From: Bacteroidia bacterium
Lineage (GTDB): Bacteria > Bacteroidota > Bacteroidia > Bacteroidales > BM523
DNA: 5,242 nucleotides
Direction: 5' to 3'
Assembly (NCBI GenBank): GCA_016209245.1
Contig: JACQWN010000123.1
Location: 1-5,242 of the forward strand
Shown: in pieces, positions 1 to 5,242 of the stretch
Layout: the number at the start of each line of letters is the position of its first letter
How positions within the stretch are numbered: the stretch's first letter is position 1
Program-made: the position numbers and the translations under genes
The notes under the pieces: generated by a model
Databases searched by the model: none
What the model was told of the DNA's origin: nothing
What the model saw: only the letters and a program-made list of their open reading frames with translations

Positions 1-276
1 ATTCAGAAAGATCATGAAAACGTACAAACTAGTATTTTTCTGATTGCAGATGCCGTAACCTGCGCAATTTCCGGACAAATTACTCCAAATGGTTACTATA
101 ATATTGAACGGATGCTGAAATCCATAATTCATCATGGTGGAGAAGTGAAAATCTGCGGCAGTTGTTCGGAAGCGCGTGGAATTGACAAAATACAATTAAT
201 AGACGGAGTGAAATTGAGCAATATGAAAGAATTTGCACAATGGACGGTTGATTGTGATAAAGTTTTAACTTTCTGA
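1..276 (+). CDS. DsrE/DsrF-like family protein, C-terminal part (5' end outside window)
   Basis: The frame is open from base 1 to the TGA at 274-276 and gives 91 residues; the start lies left of the window. The protein looks like the C-terminal three quarters of a small single-domain DsrE-fold protein, the superfamily of sulfur-relay proteins (DsrE, TusD, YchN). What I see: a hydrophobic strand plus helix (SIFLIADAVTCA), the NGYYNIERMLK helix, a strand followed by a Cys pair (KICGSCSEARG), and an ending QWTVDCDKVLTF, all in the order usual for stand-alone DsrE-like proteins of Bacteroidetes. The cysteines at residues 21, 54 and 57 could act in sulfur or redox chemistry, but the substrate is unknown. 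It converges on the metal-efflux genes with only 16 bases between stop codons, so it is not in their operon. The family call is fairly sure; the function is not. Confidence 0.8.
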   Translation: MQKDHENVQTSIFLIADAVTCAISGQITPNGYYNIERMLKSIIHHGGEVKICGSCSEARGIDKIQLIDGVKLSNMKEFAQWTVDCDKVLTF

Positions 277-292
277 AATAGCAAACAATATT
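277..292. other. Short convergent intergenic gap without visible terminator
   Basis: Only 16 AT-rich bases separate the TGA of the DsrE-like gene from the TAA of the adaptor fragment. I see no GC-rich hairpin with a T run in either direction here or just inside the two gene ends, so transcripts from both sides may overlap. Confidence 0.55.
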
Positions 293-1555
293 TTACTTAA
301 TAGTATCCCTTGTTTCACCGCACGTAAGCATCATATTACCGTAAAACGGATTCTGTATTAGTTTTTCACTGCTCAACCAGCATGCTCCGATTTTTTTGTT
401 TGCCATCGGGCAGAATTGAATGTACGCTTTATTATTACCTGTTCCAAATGCTTTGAATATTTTAATAAGGTTTTCAGATACTAAAATAAACGATTTTCTG
501 ATTTCATCTATACTTGAGCTTTGTTCTATTTCTTTTAACGAGGTTAAAACCGAATTGTTTTTTGTGTTCCAATATTCATGTGTATCCCCGGAAAATAGGA
601 TCATGTCGGTTGACTCAATTTTTTTAACCAGGTTTTGTGCTTCGGTAAATGCGCCCTTAGCATCAGATGCTACAAGTTTATCTTTTAATGGAATATAAGC
701 GTTAAATATCGAATTTAATTGTTCAGCAAGTTTTGCAGAAGTTTGGTTACGATAATCAGGAATAACTTCATTTTTTGTTTCTTTATTGCGATTCATCATG
801 CTCGTTTTGCCGGATAACTGGGCTGCCGCATCAATACTAAACACACCGTTTGTAACTAATTCCTCCCCTTCCTTCAAACCGTTTAAAACGACAAAACTGT
901 TTCCCAATTCGGGGCCTAAATCAATTTCTTTCATTTCAAAAGTCGGATTCTGTTCATTGGGAACTTTAATATAAACAACCGACCGTTTGCCTGTCCATAG
1001 AACCGCAGAGCGTGGAATGATGATATTGTCTTTAAATCCTTCTAATTTTGCATTGATTGTTCCTGTTGCAAACATTCCAGGTTTAAAAATCCTTTCGTTA
1101 TTTGCAAGCTCGGTACGTACTTTTGCAACCCTTGAGAAACCATCAATTACAGGAGCTATAAAGGATATACCGGCAGAAAATATTTTTCCGGGAACCGATT
1201 GCAGACTGAACGAAATTTTGTCGCCTTGTTTAATCCACGGCAGATCGCTTTCATAAGCATCAAACAGTATCCAAACTTTTGACAAATCGGAAATTTCGTA
1301 AAGTGCAGCTCCTTGTGAAACATAGTCGCCCTGATTGACAATCTTTTTGGTAATAATCCCCGAAACCGTTGATTTGACTTCAAAATTTGAAATTATCTTT
1401 TCTGTTTTTTCGATTTCAGAAATTTGCATATCCGTTAGTTTCCATTGACGAAGCTTTTCCCGTGCTGCTTCCACGACACCGGGAATGGTGTTTGCAAGTT
1501 TTTTCGCTTCGAGTAATTCCTGCTGGGCCTGAATAAGTATCGGTGAATAAATTAT
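293..1555 (-). pseudogene. CusB-like efflux RND periplasmic adaptor, C-terminal fragment with DUF3347 domain (frame-disrupted)
   Basis: This is the larger part of a membrane-fusion adaptor that would link a heavy-metal RND pump to its outer-membrane channel in the periplasm. Homology can be read from about 1555 (IIYSPILIQAQQELLEAKK), although the first usable start in this frame is the GTG at 1474, which is probably not a real start. Counting from 1474: the end of the alpha-hairpin is at 1-30; the second half of the lipoyl/barrel-sandwich domain (TVSGIITKKIVNQGDYVSQG) is at about 33-62; the beta-barrel and membrane-proximal domains run to about 220 (KPGMFATGTI at 131-140, IPRSAVLWTGKRSVVYI at 153-169). 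A DUF3347-type domain at about 245-393 carries Cys355-Pro-Met, Cys365 and Cys385, plausible metal ligands. It lies directly downstream of, and out of frame with, the N-terminal fragment. About 25 family-conserved residues between the fragments are missing, so the gene is called broken. An assembly error is the main alternative. Confidence 0.85.
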
Positions 1556-1947
1556 CGCACTGGTATGGTTTGTATCAGTCGTTCATCAGCTTCAATACGA
1601 CCATACAATCGAACTTTTTTTTCCGGCTTTTCCCTTTTGACAACACTTGTTTGAATATTCGCCAGTTGTAAAGCATCGGTTGAAAGTTCGATGGTGCTTG
1701 TACCCGAACTGCCTGAACTTTGGTTTAGTGGAATTAAATCCATTCCACAGATTGGACATTTGCCGGCTTTATCCATTCTTATTTGAGGGTGCATGGCGCA
1801 AGTCCAGATTGTACTTATATTTTCCGAACCGGAATGTTTATGGGTTTCCTGAATGGCAGGTTTATGAAATATCAGCCAACCCAAAAATATACCTGAAATG
1901 AATATTCCCGTCCAAAGTAAAAATTTATTTTTAATGAATTTTTTCAT
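1552..1947 (-). pseudogene. CusB-like efflux RND periplasmic adaptor, N-terminal fragment with heavy-metal-binding domain (truncated by frameshift)
   Basis: This is the 131-residue start of the adaptor that continues in another frame at 1555. I chose the ATG at 1947 (MKKFIKNKF), which lies 13 bases after the channel gene's stop; the open frame reaches back to 2013, but the extra residues overlap the channel gene and look non-coding. Residues 9-27 form one membrane anchor (LLWTGIFISGIFLGWLIF) with no lipobox cysteine. Residues 31-45 are a His-containing linker. Residues 48-74 are a heavy-metal-binding domain, with Cys50, Met52, His53, Cys64, Cys67 and Met69 in the WTCAMHP...CPICGMDLIPL pattern common on CusB-like adaptors and some copper ATPases. 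Residues 85-127 start the membrane-proximal and barrel regions (GRIEADERLIQT). Translation then stops at TAA 1552-1554, just where family members continue into the first lipoyl half-motif. If expressed, the product would be a membrane-anchored metal-binding stub. Confidence 0.85.
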
Positions 1948-1960
1948 ATTTCTGACTTTT

Positions 1961-3364
1961 TTAATCTTTTGAAAGTAATTTTTGTAATCCGGCGATAGCA
2001 GAAAGTTTGTCAACCAGAGCCTGATAAATATTTAATTTATAATCTAAAAGCTGGCGATGTAACCGGATTAAAGCATCAAAATCTGCACCCGATGAGGAGT
2101 ACTGCACTAACAGCAAATCGAAGCTTTTCCGTGTTAAGGAGATAATATCACGATAGAGCGATAATTTGCGTTCCGCATCATTTAAAGCAAACAGGTATGC
2201 GGAATATTCCATAAAAAGCATGTTTTCAGCATTGTTTAATTGCTCATTGGAAGAATTCTCTAAAAATTGTACTTCTTTAATTGATGCATTATATTTTTTA
2301 CGGTATATTGGAATTTTCACTGAAAGCATTGGCATGAGCATATCTTTTCCGTTCATTTCGGATGTACTCATTTCGCTTTTATTTATCAGCATATAATTTA
2401 ATCCCATACCAATCATCGGATAGCCCATTTTTTTATTCATCCGTTGACGCTGTTGATATGCCAGAATATCCGATTTATTCATTTTGAGCATAGGATTATT
2501 CGTTTTAATACTGTCGAATAATGTCGGGTTGTGAAAGTCATAGGAAGGAATATTCAAACTGTCGGGGATAAAAATTTCAATATCTGATGTTCGATTTAAT
2601 AACAAATTGATTTGGATGACCAACAATTGTTTCCGATTTTGCATTAAAGCAATATTGTCTTCCAGTTCTTTAATTTCAATCTGAATACGCAATAAATCGG
2701 AAAAAGCAGAGCTGCTACCGGTCATTGACCGACTGTTCATCTGCGTCATTCCCTGTTGGGCAGGTTGCGGATTACCGGAGCTCATGTTCATGGAGTTGTT
2801 TCCCTGAGACGGATTATTGTTTTGCAGTTGATTGCTTGGGCTTGTTTCTTTAACATCGCTGATATTTATAGTTTTTTGTTTGGTTAAGAGCAATTGCTCG
2901 ATACTTTTAAGCAAAACAAGTGTAGTATCATACACATGGATTTGTTTTTGGGTTAGAAAAAGCTGAAAATAGTTGGTTCTGACATTAAAGAATATGTCTT
3001 GTTTTTCAGCCCTGAATAGTTCAAACGAAGATAAAGCCATAGCAGATGCTTCATCTTTTGCCGCTTTCAAAGTTCCAAACCAGGGAAACATTTGCATAAG
3101 CTGTATTTGTCCGATTTGATTTCCGCTCATCAATTCCATAGGTTGAATAAAAAAACCAAATGAAATATCCGGGTCAGGTAAACTGCCAACCTGCGGGACT
3201 TTTTGTAAATCGGCAAGGTATTTATCGTATTTTGCTTTTAATCCGGGATTGTTTTGGGCTGCAATTTTAAGTAAAGAATCAAGGTTTTCCTGTGCTTGTA
3301 ATGAAAGGAAATCGAATACTAATAAACAATAAAAAATATATTTTAATTTTATAAAAGGTATCAT
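1961..3364 (-). CDS. TolC/CusC-like outer-membrane efflux protein of a heavy-metal RND system
   Basis: This 467-residue protein has the length and order of the outer-membrane factor family, which forms trimeric channels through the outer membrane and the periplasm. Residues 1-24 are a signal peptide (hydrophobic core IFYCLLVFDFLSL, likely cut after LQA). LDSLLKIAAQNNPGLKAKYDKY at about 28-49 is the typical first helix, followed by LPDPDISFGFF at 62-72. The second repeat starts at about 270 and contains YRKKYNASIKEVQFLENSS at about 354-372, with long helices to the end. There are two methionine-rich patches: a low-complexity Asn/Gln/Ser/Met linker at about 175-219, and a likely surface loop at 325-346 (Met325, 332, 337, 342, 344, 346), which suits a Cu(I)/Ag(I) exporter. 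The start is the only Met before the signal peptide. It follows the 147-residue gene by 10 bases and precedes the adaptor by 13. The reading frame is intact. Metal specificity is inferred from the neighbours. Confidence 0.9.
   Translation of the reverse strand: MIPFIKLKYIFYCLLVFDFLSLQAQENLDSLLKIAAQNNPGLKAKYDKYLADLQKVPQVGSLPDPDISFGFFIQPMELMSGNQIGQIQLMQMFPWFGTLKAAKDEASAMALSSFELFRAEKQDIFFNVRTNYFQLFLTQKQIHVYDTTLVLLKSIEQLLLTKQKTINISDVKETSPSNQLQNNNPSQGNNSMNMSSGNPQPAQQGMTQMNSRSMTGSSSAFSDLLRIQIEIKELEDNIALMQNRKQLLVIQINLLLNRTSDIEIFIPDSLNIPSYDFHNPTLFDSIKTNNPMLKMNKSDILAYQQRQRMNKKMGYPMIGMGLNYMLINKSEMSTSEMNGKDMLMPMLSVKIPIYRKKYNASIKEVQFLENSSNEQLNNAENMLFMEYSAYLFALNDAERKLSLYRDIISLTRKSFDLLLVQYSSSGADFDALIRLHRQLLDYKLNIYQALVDKLSAIAGLQKLLSKD
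2708..2842 (-). other. Low-complexity Asn/Gln/Ser/Met-rich segment inside the outer-membrane factor
   Basis: Residues about 175-219 of the channel protein are nearly free of hydrophobic residues other than methionine. They consist mostly of Asn, Gln, Ser, Gly and Pro with Met at 192, 194, 206, 209 and 214 (for example NNSMNMSSGNPQPAQQGMTQ). The segment lies between the two halves of the first long helical pair, where a tight helical structure would be expected, so it is probably a flexible insert near the periplasmic tip or equatorial region. Methionine clusters can bind Cu(I) or Ag(I), but that role is inference here. Confidence 0.6.
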
Positions 3365-3374
3365 TTTTTTTAGT

Positions 3375-3818
3375 TTAAAGCCATCTTTCTGTTTTTCTGT
3401 ATCTGCCGAGGTCTAAAGTATCAAATTCGTCTTGATCAGGATTCGCAATAACGCCAAAAAATTTTAATACTTCATTTACTACATTGTGTCCCATTTGATA
3501 ATTGAAAAGCCGTTGTTTGTCTTTCCATATTATTCCGACTTGTCCACCGCTGTTATCCCAATAATCAACTTCTATATATGCAATAGTTCTGTTCCCGATG
3601 TGTTCTAAAATTTCGTTCTCAACATTGGTAGTCAAATAATCATAGGGTTCAATATTTTCGATAACTGCAAAATTATTTATCTGTGCAAACAGTTGCTGAG
3701 TCATGGGAATTAAATAAATATCCTGACCTAGCTCCCTGACTGCTGCAAGATTATATATCTTTTGAATTTGATACATATCGTCTCGTCTTCCTATAAATGC
3801 ATGAAGATAGTAACTCAT
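3375..3818 (-). CDS. Conserved-looking hypothetical protein, 147 residues, soluble
   Basis: I do not recognise a named family with confidence. The protein starts MSYYLHAFIGRRDDM and has no signal peptide or membrane segment, so it is probably cytoplasmic. Visible features are a central beta-strand-like stretch with a Gly-rich turn (TIAYIEVDYWDNSGGQVGII, 78-97), a helix VVNEVLKFFGVI (113-124), and an acidic, Arg-containing tail (DQDEFDTLDLGRYRKTERWL). The size, the acidic character, the aromatic residues and the single compact domain resemble small immunity or SMI1-like accessory proteins of Bacteroidetes, but this is only a resemblance. The ATG at 3818 lies 12 bases after the membrane-protein stop; the next gene, the outer-membrane factor, starts 10 bases after this stop. 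This tight packing implies co-transcription with the efflux genes, although nothing in the protein points to metal handling: it has no cysteine and only three histidines. Confidence 0.75.
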   Translation of the reverse strand: MSYYLHAFIGRRDDMYQIQKIYNLAAVRELGQDIYLIPMTQQLFAQINNFAVIENIEPYDYLTTNVENEILEHIGNRTIAYIEVDYWDNSGGQVGIIWKDKQRLFNYQMGHNVVNEVLKFFGVIANPDQDEFDTLDLGRYRKTERWL

Positions 3819-3830
3819 GTTGTTTATGTT

Positions 3831-4895
3831 TTAATCAATTCCCAGCCATCTTCGCAACGCAAGAACCTGTGAAGCATTTAGTATTGAAATAAAAACTTTT
3901 TTGATAGATAAGTCTATAAAAATCACTATTAACATCAGTACACAAGCATAAAAGTGACTAAGGGTAACTAGAATGGCTGTTACCAAGCCCTGTACAATTC
4001 CTCCTCCTAATCCTGCCAGTAACATAGACAAACAAAAAACAAAAAGAAGGCTTATCGGCAATGTTAGGGCAGCAGTTTTTGGTTTTACTTTTACTTTTAC
4101 TTTTACTTTTGAAGAGTAGCCTATAAAAACGGATGATATTTGTGCAAGCGCACCTATAGAGAGGATAAGTATGGCTGTTACAAAGTTACCTCTTAAGATC
4201 ATATACAAAGACATGGACACACATAAAACAAAAAGAGGGCTCACCGGCAATGTCCTGGCAGGTTTTACCCTTGAAAAGAGAAAACCAATAACAACTCCAT
4301 TTACAATTCCACCCAATGTAGCAAAAATGATAAAAGCTAATTGAATTGATGACTCTGCCCAAAACTTAATATCAGAAGTATAAGTTCCTATATCAGCATT
4401 CTGCGGAGGATAGGCTATTATGCTTGTCACGATATATATAAGCGACAAAGAAGCCATGATAATATAAAAAGAATAACGTCCCCGGTAAAGCGAATTAATA
4501 AAAGAATCTTCGTCATCATCATTGATATTAGTTATTTTATTAACTTCGAAATATTCTTTTTTGAAAATAAAACATATCAGTGGTAAAAAAACCGGGACGA
4601 GTAGTGCATCGCACCAGCGCGGAAGAATAAAGGGAAGTTGAGCAACTAGTATTTGATCATATTTAGCAAAAGGTACAAATACAGGAAAAATTTTATCAAG
4701 CAGAAAAAATTTATACAATGAAATGTTTGTAATTAAACCATTATACATCATATAGTGTTCAATAAAGGCATACCGCACTATAGGCGCACTGCCAGTAATA
4801 AAATAAACGCCTAACCAAAAGGATGCTGCGAGGATAAATAAAACAAATGTCCATCGCCAGACAAATACAGACAGATTACTATCTCCCTTTCTCAT
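3831..4895 (-). CDS. Unrecognised polytopic inner-membrane protein with internal repeat and Lys-Val tract
   Basis: This is a 354-residue protein of unknown family. I chose the ATG at 4895; a TTG at 4910 would add five residues but only deepens the overlap with the pump gene. The ATG is preceded by GGAAAGAGAGACA, a possible ribosome site inside the pump's last codons, so translational coupling is plausible. About eight membrane segments are visible at roughly 10-34, 86-112, 142-162, 183-208, 216-235, 238-260, 279-300 and 304-328. Between the second and third is an acidic linker (NDDDED, 125-130). Residues 216-243 and 279-309 are related copies (LPVSPLFVLCVSM versus LPISLLFVFCLSM, then VTAIL in both), separated by the linker KVKVKVKVKP at 263-272. 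A further partial likeness, GGIVNG at 195-200 and GGIVQG at 298-303, suggests a three-fold unit. No catalytic or metal-binding motif stands out. It could be a transporter-like or scaffold protein; a role in metal efflux is only suggested by position. Confidence 0.75.
   Translation of the reverse strand: MRKGDSNLSVFVWRWTFVLFILAASFWLGVYFITGSAPIVRYAFIEHYMMYNGLITNISLYKFFLLDKIFPVFVPFAKYDQILVAQLPFILPRWCDALLVPVFLPLICFIFKKEYFEVNKITNINDDDEDSFINSLYRGRYSFYIIMASLSLIYIVTSIIAYPPQNADIGTYTSDIKFWAESSIQLAFIIFATLGGIVNGVVIGFLFSRVKPARTLPVSPLFVLCVSMSLYMILRGNFVTAILILSIGALAQISSVFIGYSSKVKVKVKVKPKTAALTLPISLLFVFCLSMLLAGLGGGIVQGLVTAILVTLSHFYACVLMLIVIFIDLSIKKVFISILNASQVLALRRWLGID
3973..4250 (-). repeat. Diverged internal direct duplication in the membrane-protein gene
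   Basis: Two related segments lie at about 3973-4070 and 4171-4260. On the plus strand, ATGGCTGTTAC begins at 3973 and ATGGCTGTTAC recurs at 4171 (offset 198). AAAACAAAAAG at 4036 recurs at 4225, followed in both by a similar CGGCAATGT run (offset 189). The nine-base, three-codon difference between the offsets corresponds to the extra Gly-rich residues in the C-terminal copy. A third, partial match, TACAATTCC at 3993 and 4302, has offset 309. DNA-level identity suggests a fairly recent duplication or gene conversion within the gene. Confidence 0.7.
4083..4110. repeat. Tandem hexanucleotide repeat, TTTTAC x 4.7
   Basis: Four perfect TTTTAC units at 4083-4106 are followed by a partial unit TTTT. 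Read on the minus strand they are GTA-AAA codons and encode the KVKVKVKVK linker of the membrane protein. Because the unit is two codons long, gain or loss of copies by slippage would lengthen or shorten the linker without shifting the frame. Confidence 0.9.
4879..4895 (-). other. 17-base overlap of pump stop region and membrane-protein start
   Basis: The ATG of the membrane protein (4895-4893) lies in a different frame within the pump's last codons, and the pump's TAG is at 4881-4879. The purine run GGAAAGAGAGA just before the ATG could serve as a ribosome site. This arrangement favours translational coupling, so the unknown membrane protein would be made whenever the pump is made. Confidence 0.75.
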
Positions 4896-5242
4896 TGTCT
4901 CTCTTTCCAATTAAAGATTCCCTCCAGATAGATTGAAAAACAGGAACTACATATATAGTCATCATTTGAATAACCATACCGCCGAAAGTAGGAATAGCAA
5001 TAGGTACCATTACATCCGCTCCTTTTCCTGTTGATGAAAGAACAGGTAAAAGTGCAATAATAATTACAGCGGCTGTCATCATTGCAGGACGAACACGTTT
5101 TTTACCTGCTTCAATTACCGCTTCCCGTACGTCGTGAACTGTAGAGGGTTTGCGTTCTTCAAATACCTGATGTATGTATGTTCCCATGATTACCCCATCA
5201 TTTGTCGCCAAGCCGAATAAAGATATAAACCCGACCCACACT
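4879..5242 (-). CDS. CusA/CzcA-type heavy-metal efflux RND pump, C-terminal end (5' part outside window)
   Basis: The final 120 codons of an inner-membrane RND proton antiporter that expels metal ions; the frame runs open through the right edge. What I see: a membrane segment WVGFISLFGLATNDGVIMGT, then the cytoplasmic loop VREAVIEAGKKRVRPAMMTA, a hallmark of heavy-metal RND pumps, then AVIIIALLPVLSSTGKGADVM and the last transmembrane stretch, in which VPIAIPTFGGMVIQMMTIYV is very typical of CusA/CzcA/SilA proteins. The gene ends with a short basic tail (SLIGKRDNEKGR) at TAG 4879-4881. Together with the channel and adaptor downstream it makes a tripartite exporter; the HMBD- and Met-rich partners favour monovalent copper or silver over zinc, cobalt or cadmium, but the ion-path residues lie outside the window. 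The next gene's ATG sits within its last codons. Confidence 0.92.
   Translation of the reverse strand, partial: VWVGFISLFGLATNDGVIMGTYIHQVFEERKPSTVHDVREAVIEAGKKRVRPAMMTAAVIIIALLPVLSSTGKGADVMVPIAIPTFGGMVIQMMTIYVVPVFQSIWRESLIGKRDNEKGR

Noticed and set aside
270..320. Bidirectional rho-independent terminator between the convergent genes
   Set aside because: The sequence is AT-rich and I could not form a stable GC stem followed by a T run.
420..1256. Plus-strand open frames opposite the adaptor (420-698, 786-974, 987-1256)
   Set aside because: They are antisense to a region with strong adaptor and DUF3347 homology and their translations show no recognisable domain.
1541..1560. Programmed ribosomal frameshift joining the two adaptor fragments
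   Set aside because: A -1 shift would join the frames, but about 25 conserved residues would still be missing and no slippery heptamer with a following structure is apparent.
1948..2013. Longer start for the adaptor N-terminal fragment (22 extra residues)
   Set aside because: The extra codons lie largely over the end of the channel gene and would place a charged stretch before the membrane anchor; the ATG at 1947 directly before MKKFIKNKF fits better.
1647..2396. Plus-strand open frames at 1647-1901 and 2166-2396
   Set aside because: They are antisense to the HMBD region and the channel gene, with biased, domain-free translations.
4083..4110. CRISPR array or regulatory iteron
   Set aside because: The unit is six bases with no spacers and lies wholly within a coding frame, so it is a simple coding microsatellite.
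4896..4910. TTG start for the membrane protein
   Set aside because: It adds only five residues and deeper overlap, while the ATG at 4895 has a purine-rich site at suitable distance.
3365..4910. Insertion sequence or transposon as source of the two-gene cassette
   Set aside because: No transposase, terminal inverted repeats or target duplication could be seen at either boundary.

Overview
The window comes from an AT-rich Bacteroidetes-type genome. The genes start without clear Shine-Dalgarno sequences. The metal-efflux proteins have the form typical of Bacteroidetes/Flavobacteria: a CusB-like adaptor with an N-terminal heavy-metal-binding domain and a C-terminal DUF3347 domain, and a methionine-rich TolC-like partner. 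The window is almost fully coding, with no stretch over 20 bases between genes.

Layout from right to left on the minus strand: (1) the last 120 codons of a CusA/CzcA-type heavy-metal RND pump, cut by the right edge; (2) an unrecognised polytopic membrane protein of 354 residues that overlaps the pump gene by 17 bases and has an internal repeat and a Lys-Val tract; (3) an unrecognised 147-residue soluble protein; (4) a CusC/TolC-like outer-membrane efflux protein; (5) a CusB-like periplasmic adaptor broken into two reading frames by what looks like a small deletion. Spacings are -17, 12, 10 and 13 bases, so this is almost certainly one transcript with its promoter beyond the right edge. A plus-strand DsrE-family gene fragment enters from the left edge and converges on the adaptor, with 16 bases between the stop codons.

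Pump, adaptor and outer-membrane channel would form a tripartite Cu(I)/Ag(I)-type exporter across both membranes. The adaptor as written lacks the first half of its lipoyl-like domain and is out of frame, so this copy of the exporter is probably non-functional unless the lesion is a sequencing or assembly error. The main novelty is the two-gene cassette of unknown function lying between the pump and channel genes, where the pump, channel and adaptor genes would normally be adjacent. No RNA gene, CRISPR array, insertion sequence or convincing terminator was seen.
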